A stretch of 64,000 nucleotides of DNA from Amaranthus tricolor (taxonomy: Eukaryota; Streptophyta; Magnoliopsida; Caryophyllales; Amaranthaceae): positions 253,501 to 317,500 of the forward strand of contig NC_080060.1 of the NCBI RefSeq assembly GCF_026212465.1. The letters are read 5' to 3'. Positions 48,950 to 61,509 of the stretch are shown here, piece by piece. The position numbers and the translations under genes were made by a program. Within the stretch, counting starts at the first letter, position 1, and each line of letters begins with the position of its first letter. The notes below the pieces were generated by a model. The model worked only from the letters and a program-made list of their open reading frames with translations. It was not told the DNA's origin and did not search any database.

Positions 48950-51900
48950 TCAAGGCTTTACATGCTCTCTAATGAATGCCTCAACTTGAGAAATATCACC
49001 TGTCAGGCCAGAGGCTTCAGCAAGAGTGACCTTGTTATGACATTGTGAGAAGGTGAATGGCTGCCCGGATTCACCGAGGGTGTATTCGCTAGTAATATCG
49101 GCATCTGACATCACTGTCCTCGAAGCCCGCAATTTATCTCTGCTAGTCAAAAAGTCATTATTAGTCTCGAACGCGTATTTTTTGTGAAGGGTAGATAAAG
49201 CGGGCAACTGATAGACGTAGTTCAAAATAACAAAAAAGCCGAATTCACACTTCTAAAAAAAGTGACAGAATGGTGCTATGACAATTCAACTCAGTTTCGT
49301 ATTATCCATACTCAAACGAAGCAACATAGTGGTGGGAGCTAAATAATGGATAGAAATGCAACCATTAATAAAAACTTTTGAACAGCTAGGGAAACCATGA
49401 AGCAATCCAAATTAGAGTTTGCAATAGGGGAAAGAAATTCCCTCTAGCAATTACAAAACGGCAAATATGAAGCATCATTGGACAACGTTGACAAGATTCC
49501 TCAAAATGTATTTTGATGTCTAGCACAGAAAGATAAAAAATAAAAAACTTTGTTACGCAAAGATGAAATCAGAAGCAAGACGAAGACTTACATTTCTTTC
49601 TCCAGCTGTTTGCGAATGAAATCCTTAGAATGAGCAGTAACTTTTTCAGTTTTGTTGCAAACAATAAGTAAGGGAATACTCTTCTTTACAACACTAGCCT
49701 TGGTAAGGATATCGTACAAGTACCTAAAAAACGAAAAAAAAAAGAATAAAAAATCAGAAGATTGGTTTAGAAAAAGAAAGGGCTAAAACAAAGTTCAGAG
49801 CAGAAATATCAATTACTCTGCGGCAGAGCGGCAATTAGGCAAGAACTCTAAAGAATCAACAACGAAAATAACACCAGCAGCCTGGGGCATATAATCGTCA
49901 AGCTTAGGCCGAAGACGCGAGTGCCCAGGAACATCAACTAAATGCACAGGTTTGATTTTCGCACTCTGCCCATATAAAAGTTAGAACATTGCTCAGAAAT
50001 TATACTCAAAAAAACTTATTTCCTCACAAATAAATATTCTTGAGCTTGGCAGTGTTGCAGACCAAGCAACAAAAATTAAGTACTTTAAGAACCAAACAGA
50101 AGTGGTCAAAGCTTCCAAAACTGTACTTATAGACTTATTAGTTATTAATCCCTAAAGTCCTCTCGTTTTCTTTCCACCGGCCCCTACTCAAGACAGCAAC
50201 TAACAATGACAATGAATTATTAACTCGCAAAATGATGAATAACATGGAAGTTTTAGTGAATGCTATAAGCCAGTTTAAAGTTGAACAATTGAACTCTTGA
50301 AATATAAAATGCAACAGCTGAAAGCCATATGGAAGTATGAAAGTGTAAAGCAAGCATAGCAATCTAAAGAAATTGTCTCTAATCACTCATTCCAGCAGCA
50401 TCCATTAGAATTTGAAATATTCTTACCAAGGAAAAACTTGATAAACAACAAAAACCCCAACCATTAGTGGTCTTCTACTCTTCTCAAACAATTTTCAACT
50501 TTGGATACAACTTCCTTTTAGAGCAGTTACAAGATGTTCATACCTCTTACTCTACGTCTCTAAATTACATAAAGTATAACAGGGTGAATATAATAAGTAA
50601 AGAGGTCAATAGCGTTAAGCTAAAATTACATAGTTGTCAATTGAACACTCATAAACCCCAAAATAATAATGGACATAGATCTCAGATATGGTTTATGAAA
50701 CTACATTTATAGGAAACGGCATCCTTCAAAGATAAATCAATTCATTAGCGTACCTTGCTAGTTTCCGAATGCAGCACAAACGTACCCTCATTTGGGTCCA
50801 TCGATGTCACAGTTCCTTGATGAGAAGAACCATCTCGAAGCTGATAAGAGAATAAGATCTCATTCATATCCACAAAACATTGAAGATGAACAAAACTAAT
50901 GAGATAGCAACTTAACTATTAAAAGGAAATGTAAAGAGAAATCATCGTCTCACCTGGTAAAAGAGAATAGTTTTCCCACTCCCAGTAAGCCCAGCAAGCA
51001 CAATAGTGTTGGACTTTTTACGCTTGAACAACCGCACTAACATAAACAAAAAAAAAAGAATGTTAAATCGTACACATTTCTCTTACATAAATTAAACAAA
51101 AGAGAAACTTGAAGTTAAGTAAAATGTATCCTTGAAAGAAAGTGACAGCAACAAACAATATATTAAAGAGCAAAAGCTTTCCACGGTGACAAAGATATGC
51201 ACCCAAAACATTACTCATGAACAGAATATAGTTCATACTATGAAGATAACATGCACTCCATTATAAGTGGAAGTTGAATTCTAACTATTTTTATCTGGGA
51301 AACAGATAATACTTGACTAAAATAGATGTACCAGATACTATGGATTAAACATGAGTATGCAAGGTGCTACAGTGTTAGTGAGACATACCCACACTTTATA
51401 ATGAGACCTCACTATTTTGGGGTATGATCATGATATGTCTTTATTTGGTTGTGCAGGAATTGCCAGAGCTAAATGAGGTTTCAACTTCCCAGAAAGCATT
51501 AACACAGTACAGAAATCTTATGAAAATCATTGTAAATTTAGTCAAAAGGAATTTGTCATCAACCAATGTCTCATTTGTTTTATTAGAGAATTGTTATTCC
51601 ACAAGGATAACTTCACATCTTACGTCACGCCTCTTAGAATCAGAGAATACAGCTGTGCACCGCAAAACAAAGAAAATGATTTTTGTTCTCCTTGATATTT
51701 CCATATTTCCATATTCATAGTAGCAAAAGCAAAAAATAAGTAGAGATAGCTTCATGTGGTTGAAACTTGAAACCAAGGGTATGCTTAGATAGGGAGTAGT
51801 GTATTGAAGGAACATACAAATCAAACTAAGCAACATAAAGAGATGAGGCGGTTGTAAAATAAATCGAGGGGAAAATAGGTGGTCATAAGAAGAAAAGGCG

Positions 51901-52851
51901 ATGGTTATATTATAAAATTAGAGATGGGAAACGATTCATTTGAGAGTTAGTAATCCCATAAAAATGAGAGAATAATTTGTTCCTTCCTTACTCTTTTCAC
52001 ACTACCACTACGGTGTTTCCCTTTACCACCATAGTTGTTTCCCTTAATATCAACTCTTTCAAATTTATTTTGCTTAATTTGACTTTCATAACACCTTTGA
52101 TGCATAATCCCAATCTAAACATACTCTATGAAGTAATACCGTTAATCAAAGCTCATTAAAATCCTCTATCCTCCAGTGGAAAAGGTGATAGATTTCCCAA
52201 GTTAAATTATACTTTCCATTCTCCCTACAAATAAAAAAAGAAAGAAATATAGAACAATACAGCCACACTACATTAATTTAGCTAGCTCATATTCCCCTCC
52301 ATATGTGGCCCTGTGAACCCTCCTGGTATCTGCTTGAGTGCTACATTAAGCCATTGCTACGCTCTCTTATCTAACAAATCTTAGCCCAACCACTCGAACC
52401 AAAAAAAAAATATTGATAATATGCCTCTTGCCTACATGGCAGAAGATTAGCATCATAAAGTACAAGATCAGATTATCGCCAAAAATCCAAAAGCTCAAAG
52501 AACTATTGTTCATAGCATTTTAGTTAAGACAATATCCACATCATCATTAATGTTCTATATAGCAATGCACATAGAAATCAGCACAGAAGAGCATGATAGA
52601 ATAGAGAGCTTACAAAGCAATGAAACAAGTATGGTTAGGAATATAACAGAAGCTGCAATATACAACTGGACATCAGGGTTCTCTTTGATTTTCTGCTTCA
52701 AATCTGGAACATCCTTAAATTTCTGCTTCATATCTTGTATGTCTATCTCTTTAATTTTCAGCTGTGCTTGAGCAACAACATCCTGCATCACACCCTTTCC
52801 CTGCTCGACCACGTCAAGAAGTTTCGCCTTCCACTGTTCCATGCCATCCAT
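48950..52851 (-). CDS. SRPRB: Signal recognition particle receptor subunit beta (SR-beta)
   Basis: Six coding exons in phase: 52614-52851, 50954-51036, 50754-50840, 49817-49965, 49592-49723, 48950-49139; predicted 292 aa. The first ATG (52851, MDGMEQWKAK) is used. The N-terminal 60 residues are helical and charged, followed by one membrane anchor (about 61-80, VQLYIAASVIFLTILVSLLL). The cytosolic domain is an Arf-like GTPase: P-loop GLTGSGKT (95-102), TSMDPNEG, DVPGH (147-151), and NKTE in place of the usual NKxD. SR-beta anchors the SRP receptor alpha subunit to the ER membrane and works in co-translational targeting. An acceptor (TTTATAG/TTGGC) about 20 bp before the ATG implies a 5'-UTR intron. 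Confidence 0.93.
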
Positions 52852-53814
52852 TTCGTGGTTCAGCCAACTATAAAATAAGAGGAGACAGAAATGAAAATCA
52901 ATTCGCAGAAAAACCGTGCTGTTTCAGATAAACGTACAGGAAAATAGGAAATGATCATGAACATACAAATGCAAATACCAATAACACAATTCACTCACAT
53001 AAGAAGACTAATATAAGACTTATTTACTGAAAAAATTCGATGTATCATTGATTTTAGCAAAACTAGATTATACAATCATCCACCAATATATGCTCTTTTT
53101 GAACCCAAATCAATCACAAGGTTAAATTCTCATTAATATGAGTTTCAAACTTCCAATTAATCAGAAACCTTCATCGCCCAAATTGAGCACCCAAACACTT
53201 CCCCCTTCCTTAAAATCACCAACACATGCACATCACTAATAAATACATCACCCTTTCTCTAGTTTTATTACCAGCAATATTTGACCAAAATTTTGAAGCT
53301 TGTTTAATCAAAAAAAATTCATGATGGTAAAACAAATCTAACCCAATTTTGTAAAGATTAAAAATGATCTAACTTTTAGAAAACTAAAATCAAGTATGTG
53401 TTAAAGCGTTTAAGTTGAATATCAAAGATTTCAGAACAATTCACTCCAAAATTGAAATAAAGAGTGGCATTAACAACAGTAGCAAATTAAGTTCCTAATC
53501 AAAATAAAAATTAGAATCAACAAAAACAAAAACATCTTTAAACTTTAGCAAAAATAATGCACAAGTTCCAAGAATCATTTCAACGGGATTAAAAATGCAG
53601 ATTGAAGGCACATAATTCTATAAGCAAATGAAAAATACGTAAGTCAGAGGATAAAGAAGCAAAGTACTGTAAGTTTTGAAACCCTAATTCGTGATTCCAG
53701 AGTGGAAACAACAACACATGAATCAAACAGTAAAAAGTAGATGACAAAATTAGGGTTACGAACAATTAATCATTAAAAGTTAGATAACAATTAACAAAAG
53801 AAAAAAACATGAAG

Positions 53815-53970
53815 AAGCGTACTGAAGAGTGAGAAGCAGGAACTAGGTGAAGAGAGAGAAATCTCAAAGCTTTGCGAAATTTGCAGATTGCTTTGCACTC
53901 TTTCTCCTTTGATTTCTGTGAAGGAGACCGACTGTTCTTGGGTTGGGTTGGGTTGGGTTGGGTTGGGTGA
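53815..53970 (-). promoter_or_regulatory. Leader exon region of SR-beta with a (CCCAA)6 repeat
   Basis: The minus strand has a C/T-rich leader ending near TCACTCTTCA/GTACGC (about 53819). At its upstream side a pentamer, TTGGG on the plus strand, is repeated six times (53938-53967). No TATA box is obvious. Confidence 0.5.
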
Positions 53971-54660
53971 GTGGCGCGGAATTTCCCTTACCAAACAGTA
54001 ACACCTATTCTTCTACTCCTATTATTTTGAATTTACCATTAAACATTTAAAAAAATGTAGACTTATTTTGTGTAATTTGCTACAAAACATATAAAAAATT
54101 AACTCTATTTTGTGTAATGAAGTAAATTAAAAAAGTTTAAATGAATATTTTTTTGTATTACTGAAACAAGTTTGAAGCATATTTATAATATTAAAAAAAA
54201 CAAAATATATTGAAAAGACTAAAATGGTAGTCTAATGGAAATCCTTCCTGTATTGTTAGCTTAAGAATGAATAGTTAAAAGGAAAAGTCAATTTAATTAA
54301 TGGAATTCATACATCATTAAGGAGACTAAAAAAACATAAGTACTCCAAGCAAACAAATCAACTGAATAAGATTTGAGTTAATTATTTTTCAAATCTATTA
54401 ACACATATTAGTTTCGTATTTAAATTGAAATACTGTATAATATTTAAAGTTAATTAATGTATGTAGGACATAACAGTACATTATACAAAAGTAAATGTGT
54501 TTTCATCTTTCCTTTATATTTCCCAATTACAACCACAATTTTCATACAAAAGAATAGCCAAAAATTTTATACAGTACAAAAATGGATATACTTCTAAGAG
54601 ACAGTTCCATTAGAACTTAGTCATAGTGAGTTATTTGGCAAAGACCCCATCAAGATAACA

Positions 54661-57600
54661 TTATCTTTTTCTCTGTTTCCTTTCTCCTGCGCCGAAAAAG
54701 AGAACAGACTGGAAAGGAATCGTGACTGGCAATTTTGAGTCGGATTTCTTCACCAACAAAGATGATGATCCTACTGCACTGCCAGCTTTCACATGTCTCG
54801 GATTAGCCGTTGAATGATTTTCATCAACACGGTTGAGGATTGCTCCACATCGACACTCGACAAGTTTATTAAAACAATGCTTATGAAAAACCGATGTACA
54901 AGAGTTGCATCTCTGAATCACCTCCTCCTACGATATAATGAATGATTCACGACAGTCAGTATATCAAGTGAGGAGACAATAATGAGCTTCAAAAGTGATC
55001 ACTTTACATTATTAGTCGTGCAATATCCCCCATAATTTAGGTTTGGAAAGATTTTACTTGGGTACTCTGTGTAATACCTTTCTTCTATCCATCTTCTATC
55101 CAACATTCCATTTCAATATTTAAAAATACAGCACAAGATACTTCTAATTTTCAGCAAAATATGCAACTTTCCTGGAGGTCTAAATTCATGATGCTTGGTG
55201 AAGGGGGTAGATTAATGTCACATGGAATAGACATTCAGTCATAAATCATAATCAGTATTCAGAAACATTCAGTCATAAACTGGCCGGTGCATGCGAGGCT
55301 GTGTTGCTTGGACTCAGATGTCTGACATGGATAGGCATACAAGGATCAGACTTGGCTATTTCTTGAAAAAATTCCCTAATTTTGATCCAAAATGCAGCTT
55401 CGAGGTGTCACGCTGATGTTGGAGTGCCATTATTCAATAGTTTGATACGATTATTTGAGGTGCAACGAAGAGTCCAACTAACATATATAGGCTAGAGTTT
55501 GGTGTTTCGGGCAAGATAAAATGAGCCCGACTTTATTTAATCATGGACTTAATAATTAATGACCCAAAAAGCATTGGAGCATCAGGCATAATGACATACT
55601 ATCGAGGTTTTCTGGAGTCTGGAGTGGCAAAGAAAGATGTTCATGACTCCTCATCTTTAATTTACCTTGCTTCCCTAGCTAGGAGCAAAAATCAGGTGGG
55701 GGAAACAAATTGTAGGGAAATTACATAGGATAATCAAAATGTGATAAAAATACCTGAAAAGGGAAAATAAGAGAGGATGGGTTATCACAGGCCTGTCGAG
55801 CACCACACGGAACTCCATGGTCGCAGCACTCAAGACAAAGCTCCGTAATGTGCTCCTCTATTTTCTTCAAGACAGCTTCTAATATAGTAGGAAGACCTAC
55901 ATGAATGTCAAGCATAAATATCAGCACAAAAATCTATCGGTGTTGACTAATTAAATTTAACCTGAGCAACATTGAGCGACTTCATATTACATACAACACA
56001 GTCAAATAAAAAAGAAAATAAAAGACAGACAGAATCACGTCAACTTTTCAATTATCTCTGATAGATTGCATCAAGCTATATAAGCTTAAGTGTGATCTCG
56101 TAATATGACGGAAATCTAGAAAAAGAAAAAATATCACAGGCTTGGTAGCATACACTTAAATTTCTGAAATTGTGACCGAACAAAATTACCCTGGCATACT
56201 GGAACATAGGGAAGTTATCTAGAATCCAAAAACCCAATGCATAATATCAAATCAACCATAACATCCACAGAACATATTACAAAATTCTAAAGGTAGCTCA
56301 TTTCAAAAGTAAGGTTCAGCATCCAAATCCAATATAATGGCAAGCATTGTAAACGTGTGAGCATCAAATTTTTGTTACAAGGGGGAGGAATGGCATACAG
56401 ACTGTATTTAGAAGAAAATTTTAAAAGTATTAAGAATAGAGTATCTCCGGAATGTTAATACAAAACCTCACTTGAGCCTCATACGGAGGTAAGTTTAAGT
56501 TGCCCCAATATAAACTAAAATTTGTTATTCCACTGTATTTCATTACTTGCTACATTTTCCTTTTAGAGCTTTTTAAATCAAGTGCATTTCTTATTTCTAA
56601 TGTTTGAGACAAACCTCTTTGCTATCACCTACGCTACTTGAACCACCTACGCTACTTGAACTCGGCAACTGATGTTAGATATTGGTACGTGTCCAAATGT
56701 CGGATATATCTAAATATACAATTTTACGCCTAACATGAAGTGTCTAAGTGCCATACAAATATCCGAGGATCAACGATTAGACACGGGTACGTAAGGCAAA
56801 ATGAAGAGTCCGAGTAATATAGGCTATCACTAATAACTAATAAGTATAAAGTTGCATAATTGCCCATGATCTCATGCAATCCAACCCAGATGAGTAAAGT
56901 CAAGTTTAAACAATTGGAAAGCACTTTATACACGTTTGCGAGATCACAACATGCAACTGATTTGGGTTTTTTTATAGAGGGGGGAGGGGGTAATACCTGC
57001 AAATGCTCCTTTGGAGAGATCAAAGAGATCCCTTAATGCAAAAAAATCAGTTGTTTCAAGAAGATATTTACGATGTCCAAGTCTTTTGTAGATAGACCTC
57101 CGAAAAGAGCAGGTGATGTATGGAAGCATTGCCCCAAGTTTCCTCCTAACACCCACAACATGACGCAGCACAGAGACACGAGAAAGGAGGAACGGATTTG
57201 CTGCACTCACACAGAGCATAGGCTGCCAAATGAGGTGAAAACATCAAATGTGGCAACACGTGAGTAAACAATTTATCTGTCAGCTGCAAGTCAAAGGACA
57301 CCCAACTCCCAAGCAATAATAATAACAATTACAAGTCTGACCTTTACAACAAACTATGTGTCAACTGTCAAATTTAGTAGGATATTTGGAAGGTAACTTA
57401 AATTTGAAAGAGCCATAGAGCTAGCGGGTGACATATGCATTACAGAAAAGATAACTTAAATTTCATCAAACGATAGACACTTGAGTGATGTTCTCTTCAT
57501 CATATGTCTGCGACATGAGAGTTGTACTGATTATTACTAAATCTAATGAATTGCTTTTTTCGAGTGATGTTCTCTTCACCATATTGTCCGCTGACATGAG

Positions 57601-60600
57601 AGTTGTAGTGGTTATTACTACAACAACAACAACAACATTCCATTACCCCAATGTCATTAAGTGGCTCTCACCTTTGTAATAATGCCAAAGAGATTATTTT
57701 CGATAGACCTTTGGTAGATGACATTATTTCAGCTTCACACAAATACAAAGTGCACGTGATTTAATGAGCCAATTTCGTATAGCCCACTATAACCGAAACT
57801 AAAGAACTATAAATCTTTGGCCCCACGGGAATAAAGAACATGTAGTGGTTACTACAAATTTACTGAATTTTTTTTTTCTTTTTTTTGGATTAAAACCGAT
57901 TTTAGGTTTTGGGAAATAAGAAATAAAGGGAAACAAACACCTGAGTGGTTGAATCACCTTTGTGTGTTTGTTAAGCAAAACTTTGATTCTCTTTCTCCTA
58001 TTTCTGATGTGAAATCACCCCAAAGCCTCTACAATGAGTGAAATTTTGATCGGTGGTAAATGGTAATCAAGAAAGTAAAAAGGTAATGATAGAAAAACGT
58101 TCTTTATACCTTTTGTTAGTGCTTGGTCTGTCTTTTGTTTAAATTTTTTTGACTCATTTCACAATAGAGTTAAATTGATGTTGAAATTTGTACAAAAAAT
58201 CAGCTACCTTGTCAACAATTGAATCCAGATATGACTTGGCCATTTGAGAAACTGGATATGGAGTAAAATCCCAGTTATGTAAAACTCTGGCAGGCAAAAC
58301 GGCATTTTCATTTGTATGACATGAAGAACAAAACAGCTGTCCAGTATATTCACAAAATCGTGGTTTGCCCCAAACAAAGGTCTGTAAAATCTCTAAAATG
58401 CGTGTCTTACCATTGTCAAAATGAGTATGGCACCCAGCACATGAATAATGTTGTGCATCTAGAAGCTCATTCACAGACTTGTGGGGTCGGATATCAACTA
58501 TCAAAGATATTTTCTTCCCTAAACTAGGAACTCTTTCGGTACGTGCCCCCACATTAGGTTGCCTCATCACATCATTTGACTGAGCAGAATTCAAAAGGGC
58601 TTCTGGTGGAGAGAGAAACCAAATCAGGGCACTTGGAGGACTGCAATAATACTTGGATTGAAGAATGGAACTTAAGCATTCTTGGATAAGAGAACTTCTC
58701 TCAGCAACAACATTTGGAGAAGTGTTACCAAAGAATTTTCTGGATTCTTTGTCCACATTAGACCACACAAATGGAAGAATCCATTCTCGAGCGGCAAAAG
58801 ATGTTTTCAGTTGATGATAAAGTGCATAAAAGTCACGATACCTACGCTCAACCTCCCACCGATTCTTACCACTCCAAACCCGTATTATGTATGTAGTATA
58901 TTCCTTAATCCCAACCAGTCTTTCACTAAGTGAGATATCTCCCTTTCTCTGCTTTGCACCCACTACTTCAACCCCATCAATCCTAAGAGCATGATGAATC
59001 AAGGGGTTATCATCCTCAAAACCAGAAGTACGGGCACTAGAATTCCCACCATTCAAAGATGATGACTGCTCAGATTGGAACTCAATAGTCCTTTGTGTTA
59101 GCCTCGTCAAAGGGGAATCACGAGATTCTAACAAAATCTCTTCCATTTCATGTACCAACTCATCATAAATATCATTCAACTCCAAATCTCTGTCCTACAA
59201 AATGAATTCATTCTGAAGTCATGATACCAGCGACACAAAAGAGGAGAGAAATAAATGACACTTTGTTGTCAGACAAAGAAAATAAAATATAAATGACACT
59301 TAAGCTAAGATCATCACAACCATGTGAAGCACATCAATCTTTATATACATGGACAAACAGAAGAAACAGATTAACTAATAATTAGATCAATCCTAAGACT
59401 ACTATTAAGTCTCCTTATCAATCAACAGCAAAATAGTTACTTGCGATAATCCACATGCATACAAAAAAGATACACTAGCAACACATGTCTTGTATAATTG
59501 TATAAAACCATTGTTCATAAAAGGTGCAACCAGAGAAACTGAGATGCTAATAAATAACTAGCTCCAATCAATGTCAACAATGCTGTCAAAAAATCCTCAC
59601 GTTCGTCAAATAATCAACTAGGTCAAGCTAGATTTAACCAAAATTGACTTACCTTTCTGCTTGTGCATTGACTCCCGCATAGATTTATGTCAGTGTAAAT
59701 CCTTCCCTCTTCACTCTCGAGCCGCGTTGATGTTGAATTTAACAAATATCCCTCAAAACATTCCACTTGAGGACCTTGAAGGAGATCCAACTCAAGATTT
59801 CCATGGGCATCATTTGCACGAAAAGAAGCTTCCCCACCAGCCTCAATATCAGGCAGAGGATTCGGATATTGTTGTGCGACCGGAAGGTCATTGTCACCAC
59901 TTATTGTATCACTAGTCATATCCAGTTTCGTTCTTTCCTTCTCGCATGTTGTTGAGACGATTTCCGAGACAACATGTATAGAAGGACATTGATACTTTTG
60001 GAACTCGTTGTATAAAGAACAATTATCAAGATACTTATCCATATCATCATTACTGATAGGATATTTGCACCTTACTGATATGTCTCCGGTGCCCTCTGGA
60101 GCCCCAGATTCCACAAATTTAGGCGTACAAGGATTCATAGCTGAACCAAGGGAGCACTCTGGGACATCATCGTTGTCTGAACAAACGTCCCTCTCATTGC
60201 TTTCTTTCTCATGCCAAAGACAATCTTTGCTGAGAGTTGGCCTCATCAAAGTCAAATCTTGAGAATCAATTTCGTTTTCAGAACCTGATTTCTGCCTTGT
60301 CCAAAAATTATCAGGAAGCTGCTTTGTATCTCCCATTCCATCTAACTCAAAATCTTCCAAATCATTAGACCCAAAAGCCACCGACGGATTCATCAGCATT
60401 AAATTCCCACTTTTTGCATCTTCACCATGATGATCCCCTGCATTCCTCACATAGTATGCACTAGGATTTGATCCATCATCAGAACCATAGTTAAACATTG
60501 AATCTTCACCTTCTGAGTGATCATACCTAGAAGACGTCTTGTCTACTTCTCTACATCTCTCATCATCCATTTCATCCGCTTGATCATGTTCCAACAAGTT

Positions 60601-61509
60601 CTCAGCAACACTTCTTGCAGCAACTGCTCCTTGCAATAAAGCATTCTCAACATTCTTTAAAAGTACAGCCAAATCTTCCTTCCTCCCAACGTCCCCATCA
60701 AACAACTTAACTCTTTTAGCCTCCGCTTTGCTCCCTAACACTTCCATTTCTCGACGACTAGACGATGAACTCCCCGCATTATCCTTAATCCCCATCTTCC
60801 CCTCATTTTTTGACTCACAAAATGCATCATCATCCAAACTATTACTTAAACCATGCTCCCTACCAAACATTGAATCCGCATTCCCCTCGAACTTCCTAGG
60901 AATTGCAACACCATCCAACATAAAACCCTCAAACCTCTCCGATGATCCACCAACACAACTCAATCCTTCCTCCTCATTTTTTGACTCTCTAATTGCATCA
61001 TTAATCGAACTATTTCCCAAACTATGCTCCCTAGCTGACACCAAATCCCCATTCCCCTCGAACTTCCTAGGAAGTGCAACACCATCCAACATAAAACCTT
61101 CCAACCCCTCCAATAATCCACCAACACAACTCAATCCTTCCTCCTCATCTTCCAACTCGCAAAACTCACTGTTAATCGAACTATTACCCAAACCATGATC
61201 CCTACCTAATAATGAATGAGATTTCCCCTCAAGCTTCCCATGAAGCCTACCACCACCCAACTTAAAACCCTCTAAGCTCTTTAATGACCCGAAATCAGAA
61301 TCCAAAGAATCATGAAAAACTCCCATAAAACTACACACGCTAGGAGTACCCATCACCGAATTTGCACTACAATATCGATCAAACTCCGATTCACCGTCAC
61401 ACGACGAATACTGTGAAGATATTGGGGATAACCCTTCCTCCCCTTCTTCACCATCAAATTTATGAAACCCACCATTTAAATAATCTTGAGAATTTCCCTT
61501 TCCCTCCAT
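54661..61509 (-). CDS. PX-domain protein with Rubicon-type zinc finger (DUF4206)
   Basis: Five coding exons in phase: 59653-61509, 58208-59194, 56997-57222, 55754-55896, 54661-54927; predicted 1159 aa. Exon 1 encodes a 619-residue acidic, Ser-rich, probably disordered region holding three 57-residue repeats (79-135, 136-192, 193 to about 236). The PX domain spans about 715-805 with EYTTYIIRVW, the phosphoinositide-binding motif RRYRDF and a following basic/proline part. From about 869 on lies the cysteine-rich C-terminal domain of the Rubicon/DEF8/PLEKHM kind: YSCAGCHTHF, LFCSSCHTNENAVLPARVLHNWDF, CCDHGVPCGARQAC, RCNSCTSVFHKHCF and ECRC. Such proteins bind phosphoinositide-marked endosomes or autophagosomes and Rab7-type GTPases in animals; the plant role is inferred. 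The start is the only ATG opening this frame. Confidence 0.92.
57483..57640. repeat. Duplicated 50-bp segment (period 79) and CAA run, in intron
   Basis: GAGTGATGTTCTCTTCA(T/C)CATAT...ACATGAGAGTTGTA occurs at 57483 and 57562. Then come ACTACAACAACAACAACAAC triplets around 57618-57638. It lies in intron 2 of the PX gene. Confidence 0.75.
57640..57790 (+). repeat. SINE-like short dispersed repeat, copy 5
   Basis: CATTACCCCAATGTCATTAA, GTGGCTCTCACC and AAAGAGATTATTTTCGATAG follow the family order. It lies in intron 2 of the PX gene. Confidence 0.5.
60802..61275 (-). repeat. Three in-frame 171-bp coding repeats of the PX gene
   Basis: Each unit encodes (L/F)EGF(K/M)L(G/D)G, then (G)KLEG or PRKFEGN, then R(D/E)H(G/S)L(G/S)NS, then E(E/G)GLSCVGG in the first two. 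The period is exactly 57 codons. Confidence 0.85.

Noticed and set aside
58682..58933. Plus-strand frame opposite the PX domain exon
   Set aside because: Shadow of the conserved PX-coding exon.
60728..61198. Plus-strand 156-codon frame opposite the PX gene's first exon
   Set aside because: It mirrors the repeated coding units of the true minus-strand exon and has no independent support.
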